Origin: Bartonella rochalimae ATCC BAA-1498
GTDB taxonomy: Bacteria; Pseudomonadota; Alphaproteobacteria; Rhizobiales; Rhizobiaceae
Reading direction: 5' to 3'
Length of the DNA: 44,310 nucleotides
Assembly: GCF_000706645.1 (NCBI RefSeq)
Contig: NZ_KL407337.1
Coordinates: forward strand, 555,355 to 599,664
Part shown: positions 35,118-43,484 of the stretch, piece by piece
How positions within the stretch are numbered: the stretch's first letter is position 1
How the letters are laid out: every line of letters begins with the position of its first letter
Translations under genes and position numbers: made by a program
Notes under the pieces: model-generated
What the model was told of the DNA's origin: nothing
The model's input: only the letters and a program-made list of their open reading frames with translations
Database searches by the model: none

Positions 35118-35465
35118 ATGATCAAATTCCGCTGGCGTAACATTATTCTGATTTTGCTATTTATCTTGATAGCTGGTTTACTAGCTTATCGCTTTGTATT
35201 TAATAGAATAATTGTTTCTCACCAGATGAATAAAACAAAGAATATGCAGTTAGAAGAAGCAATATCTTTCCCGAATGTTACAATGCACCTTTTCAAAATG
35301 AATGATCAACAAAAACAAAGAATTGTTTATCAAGCGCGTAAAGATGCTATTTCTTCTGCTCTTGCAAGCGGACAAAATAATGAACAAGCTCAAAAATTTG
35401 CTGAAATCGTTATCAGAACTGTATCAGAAGAAATTTTACATCCTTCTACTGTAAACTCTTATTAA
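35118..35465 (+). CDS. Small membrane-anchored protein of unknown function
   Basis: I do not recognise the family. The 115-residue product has a positively charged start (MIKFRWRN), one strong hydrophobic segment (about 9-27) and a soluble, mostly helical, Q/K/E-rich tail (about 35-115) containing QARKDAISSALASGQNNEQAQKFAEIV. This fits an N-in, C-out bitopic inner-membrane or exported protein. AGGA precedes the ATG by about 7 nt. Codon usage resembles the neighbouring housekeeping genes more than the spurious AT-rich ORFs. Confidence 0.7.
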   Translation: MIKFRWRNIILILLFILIAGLLAYRFVFNRIIVSHQMNKTKNMQLEEAISFPNVTMHLFKMNDQQKQRIVYQARKDAISSALASGQNNEQAQKFAEIVIRTVSEEILHPSTVNSY

Positions 35466-35628
35466 TTATTTTCTGCATAATTTTAAGACAATTATATGTT
35501 TACCAATGATTTTAAGTCTATTTTGCCATATTCTCCACTAATTCTAAAAACCATAGAGACACACTAAACTCAAAATTTTAATTCTTATATTAAGAAAGTA
35601 CAATCAAGATATAACATGTACTCAAAAC

Positions 35629-35748
35629 TTATCTTTTATAACGTTCTCTTTTTCTTTCTAAAAAACGAAGTTGATTAATCACCTTTTTGCTCTGTTTACC
35701 GCTCAAGATTTTCTGCACAGATTGAATACTATGTTCTATATAATCCAT
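35629..35748 (-). CDS. Possible 39-residue basic helical peptide
   Basis: ATG 35748 to TAA gives MDYIEHSIQSVQKILSGKQS followed by a KKVINQLRFLERKRERYKR-like tail. The amphipathic, charged composition is unlike translated A/T-rich noise and looks like either a genuine small protein or the tail of a decayed gene. There is no clear ribosome-binding site. It lies about 215 nt downstream of the candidate RNA terminator on the same strand. Confidence 0.3.
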   Translation of the reverse strand: MDYIEHSIQSVQKILSGKQSKKVINQLRFLERKRERYKR

Positions 35749-35962
35749 ATATTAAGAGAAACAAAATCTATCCACTATAAAATATCGAAGTCTCATATCA
35801 TTAAACCTCTTCTATTTTTTCGTGAAATTAAAAACCAACCTTATAAATTTTGATACAAACCTATGCTTGTTGTACTTAATTAACGTGGTTGTCCTGTTAT
35901 ACTCAACAAAATTCTTAGATAGCCTATTTCTTTTTTCAAGAATAAAGTTATAGAACTCATAT

Positions 35963-36000
35963 AATAAAAAACCCGACTGAAAGATTCTTCCAGCCGGGTT
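35963..36000 (-). terminator. Intrinsic terminator of the candidate small RNA
   Basis: GC-rich stem AACCCGrCTGg / CAGTCGGGTT (one internal wobble/mismatch zone) with an 11-nt loop and six T residues immediately after on the minus strand. Confidence 0.75.
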
Positions 36001-36022
36001 AGACAATCTGAGGGATCCACGC

Positions 36023-36033
36023 GGGGGGGGGGG
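36023..36033. repeat. 11-nt homopolymer G/C tract
   Basis: Eleven consecutive G on the plus strand, the only such run in an A/T-rich region. It lies exactly in the loop of stem 1 of the candidate small RNA and is a likely site of slipped-strand length variation. Confidence 0.95.
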
Positions 36034-36671
36034 AGAGGTTCCCTGATTGTCTGCTCGCATCACTCATTAAAGTAAATGACACAGTTTTTTTATATAAAAT
36101 ATTTTAAACGACAAGAAATTCTTATGATTGTTTATAAAAAACATAAAAAAAATTGCAATTTGAGTATAAAAATGGAAAAATTAAGGCAAAAAATATTCAA
36201 AAATGATCCAATTTGGAGCAAATCCATTCAAAAATCTGTCATCAGACTCTTTCTAATCATCTTAACTTTTATAAAAACTTCACTAAATATTAAAATTTCA
36301 CCAAATTTTTTTTTACAATTTAAAATTGTTATGAACAACTGTCTAAACCAGTAATAAGCTGTAATAAACTACTGATAAATACACATGCTTCTTTTCTCTT
36401 CCATAGGATGATAAAATGGCAAATACCTAATATGAAATTGCGACATAACCTAGCTATTAGAGCAAACATCACATAAGTTTAACGATAAACACGCTAAAAA
36501 AATTATCTTTATTTCTATAAAAATACATTTGACTATATACTTTATATTCCTAAGCGCCAAATTACTGATACTAAAATCTATAAATAAAATGTGTTAATCA
36601 ACACACTAGCCATTAAATGATCAATTAAAGTACCATTTTTGTGTTATCAAATAAAATGAAAATAAACTCCT

Positions 36672-37028
36672 ATGACAATACGCAGAAAACAGAAAATTTC
36701 TAAAGAACTAATAACTCTTATCCCACAAGTTCCATACCTTGATAGCCAATGTATTTATACTGCTGCTACACGAACCTCTATGAAATATCTTCCTCCTTCC
36801 ATTGCAGTTTGGCTCGCAACAATTGCTCATATACGACATCAACATACAGAGTATGATAATTTACTTTGTGAAGGTTATGATCGAGATTCAGCGCTCTTTT
36901 TTGTCTTTGATGCAATTAACAAAACACTCATTGAATGGGGCGCAAATCGCCTTTTAAAACGTGAAGAAAACACGAACGATATCAATATCACCTCAGTACC
37001 ACTTAAAACAAATAGTTTTAACGTGTAA
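36672..37028 (+). CDS. DUF2293-like conserved protein
   Basis: A 118-residue basic cytoplasmic protein with IRRKQKISKELITLIPQVPYLD, a central YLPPSIAVWLATIAHIRHQHTEYD block, and EGYDRDSALFFVFDAIN. This pattern matches what I recall of the DUF2293 family of alphaproteobacteria; the function is unknown. Its 3' end overlaps the convergent ettA stop by 11 nt. No clear ribosome-binding site precedes the ATG. Confidence 0.75.
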   Translation: MTIRRKQKISKELITLIPQVPYLDSQCIYTAATRTSMKYLPPSIAVWLATIAHIRHQHTEYDNLLCEGYDRDSALFFVFDAINKTLIEWGANRLLKREENTNDINITSVPLKTNSFNV

Positions 37029-38667
37029 GAGGTTTGTAATTGGCACGCCTAGAATTAATAGAATCTGGCCCAAGACGGCTAACCTTATCTGCTTCATATT
37101 CAGAAAAATTACCTTCAAACCATTCCACATGGCCATTTCCTTCAAAAGCCAAAATATGTGTTGCCAATCGATCTAAAAACATACGATCATGCGATATAAT
37201 AACCGCACAACCAGCGAAACTCTCTAATGCATCTTCTAACGCACCCAATGTTTCTGTATCAAGATCATTTGTTGGCTCATCAAGAAGAAGAACATTTCCT
37301 CCTTCTTTCAAAAGTTTAGCCAAATGCACACGATTGCGCTGTCCTCCTGACAGCTGCGCTACTTTCTGCTGCTGATCTGTACCTTTAAAGTTAAAAGCAC
37401 CACAATAAGCACGACTATTCACTTCATGTTTACCTAACTTAATGATTTCATTTCCGCCGGAAATTTCTTCCCAAACAGTCTTATCACCTGCCAATGCATC
37501 ACGGCTTTGGTCAACATAACTCACTTGAACTGTTTCTCCAATACGAATCTGTCCTGAATCTAATTTCTCTTGCCCAGTCAACATCTTAAATAAGGTCGAT
37601 TTTCCCATACCATTAGGACCAATAACTCCAACAATACCGCCTGCAGGCAACTTGAAAGAAAGAGAATCAATTAATACACGATTACCATATGCTTTTGACA
37701 AATTATCAACTTCAATAACAACCTGTCCCAATCTCTCGCCAATAGGAATAATAATCTGCGCCTCCCCAGGATGACGCTCATGCGCTGCCTGAACCAATGT
37801 ATCATAAGCCTTAATACGGGCTTTCGATTTTGCTTGACGAGCCTTTGGACTAGAGGCTATCCACTCTTTCTCGCGTGACAATACACGCTGGCGAGCAACT
37901 TCCTCGCGACTTTCTTGTGCTATACGTTTAGCTTTAGCGTCCAAATAAGCAGAATAATTACCCTCATAAGGGATTCCTTTACCGCGATCTAATTCTAAAA
38001 TCCAACCTGTTACATTGTCAAGAAAGTAACGATCATGGGTAATTAAAAGCACTGCACCTGGATATTCACGTAAATGCCTTTCAAGCCAAGCTGTTGTTTC
38101 AGCATCTAAATGATTTGTCGGTTCATCCAAAAGCAATAAGTCAGGTTTTGATAAAAGCAATTTACAAAGGGCAACACGCCGTTTTTCACCTCCTGAAAGT
38201 TTTGTCACATCCTCATTCCCTGATGGACAACCAAGAGCAGCCATAGCCATTTCTACTTGGCTTTCTAAATCCCAAAGATTCTGACTATCAATAATATCCT
38301 GAAGTCGAGCACCTTCATCAGCTGTTTCATCACTATAATTCATCATCAGTTCATTGTAACGATCTACAATTGCTTGCTTATCAGCAAGCCCTTCCATCAC
38401 ATTTCCACGCACATCTTTATGTGTATTAAGAACAGGTTCTTGCGGAAGATAGCCACAACGTGCTCCTTCAGCAAGCCATGCTTCTCCTGTATATTCTTTA
38501 TCTAATCCAGCCATAATACGTAAAATGGTTGATTTACCTGCACCATTTGGACCTAAAATACCAATTTTTGCATCTGGATAAAAAGACAGATGGATATTCT
38601 CCAAAATTTTCTTATTGCCATAAGCCTTATTAAGCCCAGCCATATGATAGATAAATTGACGTGCCAT
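37018..38667 (-). CDS. ettA: Energy-dependent translational throttle protein EttA (ABC-F)
   Basis: A 549-residue ABC-F protein with two ATPase domains and no membrane segments. Walker A sites are GPNGAGKST (near 40) and GPNGMGKST (near 355). Signatures are LSGGEKRRVALCKLL and LSGGQRNRVHLAKLL, with Walker B LLLDEPTNHLD and LLLDEPTNDLD. The inter-domain linker (about 240-310) contains KEWIASSPKARQAKSKARI, typical of EttA, which binds the ribosomal E site and gates elongation according to ATP/ADP. Length equals E. coli EttA. Confidence 0.95.
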   Translation of the reverse strand: MARQFIYHMAGLNKAYGNKKILENIHLSFYPDAKIGILGPNGAGKSTILRIMAGLDKEYTGEAWLAEGARCGYLPQEPVLNTHKDVRGNVMEGLADKQAIVDRYNELMMNYSDETADEGARLQDIIDSQNLWDLESQVEMAMAALGCPSGNEDVTKLSGGEKRRVALCKLLLSKPDLLLLDEPTNHLDAETTAWLERHLREYPGAVLLITHDRYFLDNVTGWILELDRGKGIPYEGNYSAYLDAKAKRIAQESREEVARQRVLSREKEWIASSPKARQAKSKARIKAYDTLVQAAHERHPGEAQIIIPIGERLGQVVIEVDNLSKAYGNRVLIDSLSFKLPAGGIVGVIGPNGMGKSTLFKMLTGQEKLDSGQIRIGETVQVSYVDQSRDALAGDKTVWEEISGGNEIIKLGKHEVNSRAYCGAFNFKGTDQQQKVAQLSGGQRNRVHLAKLLKEGGNVLLLDEPTNDLDTETLGALEDALESFAGCAVIISHDRMFLDRLATHILAFEGNGHVEWFEGNFSEYEADKVSRLGPDSINSRRANYKPLTR

Positions 38668-38809
38668 AAATTTCTCTTTATTATTGCAACTTGCGTTATG
38701 GAGCTTTTCTTAAATTTTGTAACGTATAATATTTAATTATTGCTCTAATAGCTCCTTGTTCTATATTGGTATATTTTTTCTGATCTCACAAGCCCTACTG
38801 CGACTTTAA

Positions 38810-39346
38810 ATGCAAAAAAACATTCCTTTGAAAAGAAAAAAGCAAATACTCTTAGCTCTGCCTGAGACGTGTTATAAAAAATCATCTCTTTTTTCTATAC
38901 CAGATTTGAAATTATGTTCTTACCGTATCAAACCAATCTATCAATGCCATACAGAACTACAAGATAAGCCTATCCTTTATGCCCCTTCTTTCCTCATCCT
39001 ATGGGCTATACAATATGCTATAAAAAATCCCTATCTCTTTTCTTCGCTCTTGTGTCATAAACCAAAATGGGATTCATTCTTTCCTTTGATGTGGTACGAA
39101 CTGCGTTTAAAAAACGAATGCTATCTCCTAGGATCTGACGTCCAAAGTCCTATGATTAACAAAGCTCTGCGCAAACATATGGCAGTTACTGACTACCATT
39201 CTCTATCTATTGGCAAATGGTTACAATTGATAAAAAATTATCACAATTACCGTAAAGATTTATCTATTCCTTTTTTTGGGTTTGATGATAATAAAATGAG
39301 TACTGACATTCATCATATCATTTCAAAACTTCATGATGAAACATAA
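38810..39346 (+). CDS. Protein of unknown function
   Basis: I do not recognise this 178-residue protein. It is basic and aromatic-rich with six or so Cys, begins MQKNIPLKRKKQILLALPET, and has a mildly hydrophobic middle (APSFLILWAIQYAIKNPYLF) that is probably a buried helix rather than a membrane span. A TAA directly precedes the ATG in frame, so no earlier start exists; there is no good ribosome-binding site. It is divergent from ettA and 50 nt upstream of pncA, with which it may be co-transcribed. Confidence 0.65.
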   Translation: MQKNIPLKRKKQILLALPETCYKKSSLFSIPDLKLCSYRIKPIYQCHTELQDKPILYAPSFLILWAIQYAIKNPYLFSSLLCHKPKWDSFFPLMWYELRLKNECYLLGSDVQSPMINKALRKHMAVTDYHSLSIGKWLQLIKNYHNYRKDLSIPFFGFDDNKMSTDIHHIISKLHDET

Positions 39347-39396
39347 TCTTTTAAAACACAAAGCGTCTACCAGCTCACTGGAACTGGAATAAGTTC

Positions 39397-40005
39397 ATGA
39401 AAAAACAAACCTTAATCGTTATTGATGTTCAAAATGATTTCTTACCAGGCGGAGCACTTGCAGTACCACAAGGCGATGCCATTATCCCTGCTGTCAATAA
39501 CCTTATAGCTCGTTTTGATCATATTATTTTCACCCAAGATTGGCACCCCAAAAACCACTGTAGCTTTGCGTCTTTTCATCCAGAGAAAACTCCTTATGAT
39601 ACTGTTAATCTTGACTATGGCCCTCAAATACTTTGGCCTAATCATTGTATACAAGGAACACAAGGAGCGGAATTTCATCCATCTCTCAAAATTGAAAAAG
39701 CGCAACTTATCCTTCGGAAAGGCTATAATAAAGAAATTGATAGTTATTCCGCCTTCTTTGAAAATGACCAGAAAACACCAACAGGATTACACGGTTATCT
39801 TAAAGAACATGATTTTACAACTTTAGTTATGTGCGGTTTAGCAACTGACTTCTGTGTTGGATTCTCTGCACTGCATGCTGTAAAATGCGGTTTTAAAGTC
39901 AAGGTTTTGTTAAACGCTTGTGCTGGTATTGATCTAAATGGATCACTCGATACGATGCTCAAAGCTATGAATGAAGTTGGTGTAGAATTATTGATGGTCT
40001 CTTAA
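39397..40005 (+). CDS. pncA: Nicotinamidase/pyrazinamidase PncA
   Basis: A 202-residue isochorismatase-fold amidohydrolase converting nicotinamide to nicotinate for NAD salvage, which also supplies the cofactor used by LigA. The catalytic triad is D10 (IDVQNDF), K108 (LRKGYN) and C153 (CGLATDFCVG); metal ligands D48 and H50 are in TQDWHPKNH. Full length with all motifs. A weak GGAAT precedes the ATG. Confidence 0.95.
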   Translation: MKKQTLIVIDVQNDFLPGGALAVPQGDAIIPAVNNLIARFDHIIFTQDWHPKNHCSFASFHPEKTPYDTVNLDYGPQILWPNHCIQGTQGAEFHPSLKIEKAQLILRKGYNKEIDSYSAFFENDQKTPTGLHGYLKEHDFTTLVMCGLATDFCVGFSALHAVKCGFKVKVLLNACAGIDLNGSLDTMLKAMNEVGVELLMVS

Positions 40006-40072
40006 TCTCCCTCCAACTACTATGATAGCAATCAAAAAGTCTTCATATTCTTATTATTGCAATGTAATTTAT

Positions 40073-41107
40073 TCATCTGAGATTATTAGATTTAAAACGA
40101 AGAGAAGAATAAAATGCCATTCCAATAATACATATGCCAATGAGCCCTGTTAATGCTTCAGGAATAGATATAATAATTTGCATATACATAATCACAGCCA
40201 AGACTAAAATTGCATAAAAAGCACCATGCTCTAGATAACGATAATGCAATAATGTTCCTGTTTCAAACAACATAATCGTTATAGCTCTTACGTAAAATGC
40301 ACCAATACCAAGACCAATAGCAATGATAAAAAGATTATGAGAAAAGGCAAAAGCACCTACAACACCATCAAAAGAAAAACTAGCATCTAAAACTTCTAAA
40401 TACAGAAACAAACCTGCTCCTCCTTTAGAAACTGTAATCAAAGTATTTTTTTGAGAATCCAAAAGTGAACAAGTTGCTTCGACAATCAAAAATGTCAAAA
40501 GCCCATAAAGCATTGCTAATAAAACAGTTAACTTATTTTCTGCTACAATCTGACCTGAAAAAAATAACATGAGAATCAGAATAATTATAATATCAATCCT
40601 CACGAATGAACTCAGCCTTTGAGCTGGCTTTTCTATAAAAGTCAGCCAATGTACTTTTTTTTCTGGATCAAAAAAATATTTTAAGCCAACCATCATAAGG
40701 AAGGTTCCACCAAAAGCTGCAATACTGTCATGAGTATCCGTTAAAATTGCAGCATATTGATGAGGCTCCCATATTGCCAATTGAACTGCAGCAATTGGAT
40801 TAATCCAAGCAGCAACAGCAACCACCAACAATGGAAAAATAATTCGCATACCAAACACCGCGATCAAAATGCCCCATGTCAAAAAACGATGACGCCATAA
40901 TTGATTCATTTTTCCAAGAAAACGTGCATTGATAATAGAATTATCAAAAGATAAAGAAATTTCTAAAATTCCTAAAACACAGCAAATAAAAAAATATTTA
41001 AAACAGCCAACAATGGTCCCTGTTTCCAGCCAACCAATAAGCCCTCCTCCCAAAATACCGATAATTGTGAAGAAAAAAGCCCATCTAAAATAACCTAACA
41101 GGGCCAT
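40073..41107 (-). CDS. DUF475/TerC-superfamily integral membrane protein
   Basis: A 344-residue polytopic protein with roughly nine hydrophobic segments. Conserved acidic membrane motifs LEISLSFDNSIINARFL and EVLDASFSFDGVVGAF are the hallmark of the TerC-like DUF475 family, thought to handle metal ions or metal stress. The substrate cannot be inferred here. It is convergent with pncA and divergent from the XRE regulator; single-gene transcription unit. Confidence 0.85.
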   Translation of the reverse strand: MALLGYFRWAFFFTIIGILGGGLIGWLETGTIVGCFKYFFICCVLGILEISLSFDNSIINARFLGKMNQLWRHRFLTWGILIAVFGMRIIFPLLVVAVAAWINPIAAVQLAIWEPHQYAAILTDTHDSIAAFGGTFLMMVGLKYFFDPEKKVHWLTFIEKPAQRLSSFVRIDIIIILILMLFFSGQIVAENKLTVLLAMLYGLLTFLIVEATCSLLDSQKNTLITVSKGGAGLFLYLEVLDASFSFDGVVGAFAFSHNLFIIAIGLGIGAFYVRAITIMLFETGTLLHYRYLEHGAFYAILVLAVIMYMQIIISIPEALTGLIGICIIGMAFYSSLRFKSNNLR

Positions 41108-41466
41108 GATTGTTCCTCAAAGTCCATCTCTTCAACCTACATTTGTATAATCGAAGTACCGTATCGTAAGACACAATATAAAATGCATAATACACACAAA
41201 AGGAATTATATGGAATCTCTTTGAGAAAAAACAAGAGAAAATTTGACAAATTTATTTTTTTCAAGATAAGAAAGATAAATAATTATAAAATACTAATAAA
41301 AATTTATAGTTTTTTTTAATTTTCACTAAAAAGTTAAAAAAATAAGAAAACTAAAATTATAAATGTTGACTACAAATGTTATTATAAAGTAATGGTATAA
41401 TGGTACATTGTGTGCCTTTATGGACAAAAGCCCACACCGTAATGATTTATTTGAGGGAGATAATTC
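41108..41466. promoter_or_regulatory. Divergent promoter region of DUF475 gene and XRE regulator
   Basis: A/T-rich 359 nt. On the plus strand an extended -10, TGGTATAAT (41393-41401), precedes the regulator by about 65 nt; the nearest TTGACT (41366) is too far for a normal -35. GTGTG...CACAC in the leader (about 41411-41438) could form a short stem. GGTATAATGGTAC near the -10 is partly repetitive and a possible autoregulatory site. Confidence 0.4.
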
Positions 41467-42006
41467 ATGGCGCGTCCTGAAACAGAAGCGAAAACTATAT
41501 TTGGAAAACGTCTACGTCATATACGTATTGCCTTAGGTGATCCACCGCGTGAAACGTTAGCCAAACAATTTAATATGACAAAAAACTCTATTGCTTTTTA
41601 TGAGCGTGGAGAAAGAGAGCCTAATCTCAGTGTATTACAAACATATCGTATGTTGTATGGGGTCAATATCAATTGGCTTTTAACTGGGCAAGGTAAAATG
41701 TTCGATACTGAATACACTAAAGGGGAATTTGACTGGGACTATTTCATTAAAAAAATCGAAGGGCTTGAAGATATTCTCACAAATAGTGTAAATAGTGATG
41801 AGCCAAACCAAGAAAAAATCGAAAGCTCTTATGAGAAATTACAGCAATACTTATTATCACAAGGTGTTCCTAACGGTCTTAATCCTAAAGCAGCAACTTC
41901 CCTTGTTAATATGAAAGCAAAGCTAGCTAACTCTTACGCTCTTAGTTTATTTATCGATTTACTCATTCGTAGTATAGCACATAAAGAAACACTTTCTAAT
42001 CAATAG
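41467..42006 (+). CDS. XRE-family (Cro/CI-like) transcriptional regulator
   Basis: A 179-residue DNA-binding protein. The N-terminal HTH_XRE domain covers about residues 10-65: GKRLRHIRIAL, TLAKQFNMTKNSIAFYERGEREPNLSVL, then NINWLLTGQGKMF, the last typical of phage CI-like repressors. The C-terminal part (about 80-179) is helical and has no LexA-like Ser-Lys protease motif that I can see, so RecA-induced self-cleavage is unlikely. GAGGGAG lies 7-8 nt before the ATG. It stands alone, followed by a strong hairpin, next to decayed DNA; no other phage gene is seen. Confidence 0.9.
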   Translation: MARPETEAKTIFGKRLRHIRIALGDPPRETLAKQFNMTKNSIAFYERGEREPNLSVLQTYRMLYGVNINWLLTGQGKMFDTEYTKGEFDWDYFIKKIEGLEDILTNSVNSDEPNQEKIESSYEKLQQYLLSQGVPNGLNPKAATSLVNMKAKLANSYALSLFIDLLIRSIAHKETLSNQ

Positions 42007-42042
42007 CTTTTATATTTTAAATATACACGATTGCCTTGTTAT

Positions 42043-42077
42043 CAGGTAATAAGGACGCTCTTGGTCTTTATTACCTG
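42043..42077 (+). terminator. Terminator hairpin after the XRE regulator
   Basis: Arms CAGGTAATAAGGAC and GTCTTTATTACCTG form a 14-bp stem (one G-U pair) with a 7-nt loop. A T-run begins about 13 nt later. Its length and near-perfection would also suit a regulatory stem. Confidence 0.65.
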
Positions 42078-42519
42078 GTAAAATTAGCTTTTTTATGGCA
42101 TCTCACCATTGTGTATGGAAAAGTAATTAAGCGTTATCTGCATCTGTTGATAATAATTTAAAAAAATTACATATTACAAATCATTTCCAAAAATTTTGTT
42201 TAAAATCACAGAAGTTTAAAAAACATATTGATTTTCTATCATATTAGTCTCTCTTTTGAGATCGGAGATATATTGAAAGTTTTTTCAAGTAACTATTGTG
42301 AAAAATCAATATGTTTTTAGGTATTTCAGGATGTTCATAATCAATGGTACTGTACTGGCGTTCAATCTCAAAAGGCCAGAAAAATTTATTTTTTCTAGTC
42401 GAAACTATTCAACAAAAAAGACACTTTAATGGAAATTGAATAAATTAAAAAAGTTACACGCAATACTTCTATTAAAGAATTGCGACCTTAATATTTATGA
42501 ACGCAGCAATAAAAAATTT
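42078..42519. other. Non-coding region downstream of the regulator
   Basis: A/T-rich DNA with no coding signal, containing the 100-bp inverted-repeat element listed separately. It ends at the stop of the rbsK pseudogene. Confidence 0.5.
42219..42318. repeat. 100-bp element with 17-bp perfect inverted ends
   Basis: AAAAACATATTGATTTT (42219-42235) and its exact complement AAAATCAATATGTTTTT (42302-42318) enclose 66 nt that contain a smaller stem, TTGAAA...TTTCAA. It could be a MITE-like remnant or a long structured RNA stem. No second copy is noticed in this window. Confidence 0.55.
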
Positions 42520-43430
42520 TTATCTTATGTATTGAATTTGTACTACGCTCTGACTTTGAAGAAGAGCATTAATTTCTTCCCACGATAGAGCGGAATCAGA
42601 TGCTCCTTTTTTGCAGTTGCTAAAGAACCACATGCAGCTGCCAAACGAATTCTTTCTGCAAAAGCATGTTTTTTATTAAACCAGTAACTAAACCAACATT
42701 AAAGCTATCGTCAGCTGCAACAGTATCAATTCTCTTTAGCTTAAAAGAAAGAACAACAACGGCTTTACTCTTTGTGAAAAAGAGACTCCTTCGTTCCCCA
42801 TGTTTATAACAAATATTTCTAATCCACGCTCTAAAAATACTTTTTACTACTAAATGAGCTGTTTTTATATCCGCTGGATAAATATCTGTTAATTTCTTGG
42901 TTTTTGTTTCATCAAGTGTCATAACACGAGCCAAATGATAAAATTCTTGAGGAAATCATTTACAGATACTGAATCTCTACTAAGTGTCATACCCAACTTT
43001 AGCTGCAGCCAATATTAAATCCATTGAACTTTCTAGCTGCATTATCAAAATCTTAGAACAACAAATTACTTTTCTTGTCTACTCGATATCTTCTAACTTA
43101 ACACCCATATTAGATATCCCCTGCAATAATAATTGTATTTCCTCCACTTCGGATTAACATGCAATTTGAAAATCTGCAGCTCAAATCAACAGAAGATTTT
43201 CAAAGTACTAACGAGCAAACATTCTTAAAGCATCATTCCCACTCTAACTAGCAAACCCGATAGACAGACCTCTTCTACTCATCGCAACGGTTTTAATTAG
43301 CTTCCTTCCCTCCTACTTCCATAAAAAAAATTTTTAAACGAAGTATCTCGTCTTTTAAGAGATAATCAAAAACCTAGCATATAATATCAATGTCAACATT
43401 GCTAAAAACAGCGATAAAAAGTGTAGGCAT
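42520..43430 (-). pseudogene. rbsK: Ribokinase pseudogene (rbsK remnant)
   Basis: Fragments of a PfkB-family sugar kinase occur in the right order but in shifting frames with stops. From an ATG at 43430 come MPTLFIAVFSNVDIDII, then GGKEAN (43300 region; expected GGKGAN), then GNDALRMFAR (43211-43240), then RSGGNTIII, and near the 3' end DTVAADDSFN (expected D-TxGAGDSFN; the GAGD motif is itself altered), then LAAACGSLATAKK followed by a frameshift and ASDSALSWEEINALL. The order matches ribokinase end to end, so the gene is inactivated by several point and indel changes, not truncated. The 104-codon open stretch 42620-42934 is part of it. Confidence 0.85.
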
Positions 43431-43484
43431 ATATAATTTTTTGCCTTATTTTTCTAGAAAGCTCTCTATGAGAAACATACAACT

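Larger units (their letters stand above)
35963..36085 (-). ncRNA. Candidate small RNA with C-tract loop
   Basis: On the minus strand two stems follow each other. Stem 1 (36002-36051) pairs GACAATC with GATTGTC and, inside, AGGGA with TCCCT; its loop is CU-rich with eleven consecutive C. Stem 2 (35970-36000), AACCCGGCTGG...CAGTCGGGTT, is followed by TTTTTTATT and is a convincing intrinsic terminator. A -10-like TATAAA at 36089-36094 would start an RNA of about 120 nt. The CU-rich loop resembles the anti-Shine-Dalgarno loops of alphaproteobacterial trans-acting sRNAs. A leader or attenuator role is the alternative. The family is not identified. Confidence 0.6.
35466..36671. other. 1.2-kb gene-poor region
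   Basis: Contains a possible 39-aa ORF (35629-35748, minus) and a candidate small RNA (about 35963-36085, minus), listed separately. A short dyad GTGTTAATCAACAC lies near 36592-36605. The remaining sequence is A/T-rich with no coding signal that I trust. Confidence 0.5.

Noticed and set aside
35812-36063. 83-codon minus-strand ORF across the C tract
   Set aside because: It reads straight through two strong RNA stems including a terminator; the proline run is only the translated C tract.
36076-36354. 92-codon plus-strand ORF
   Set aside because: Lys/Ile/Asn/Phe-dominated translation of A/T-rich DNA, no ribosome-binding site and no recognisable motif; it also overlaps the promoter of the candidate sRNA.
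41467-42077. Prophage or Bartonella regulatory-transcript (RNA plus HTH gene) locus
   Set aside because: No phage structural, integrase or lysis genes are present, and the leader of the HTH gene lacks the roughly 200-nt RNA with terminator expected for that class.
42620-42934. 104-codon minus-strand ORF as an intact gene
   Set aside because: It is an open fragment of the ribokinase pseudogene; matching kinase sequence continues on both sides in other frames.
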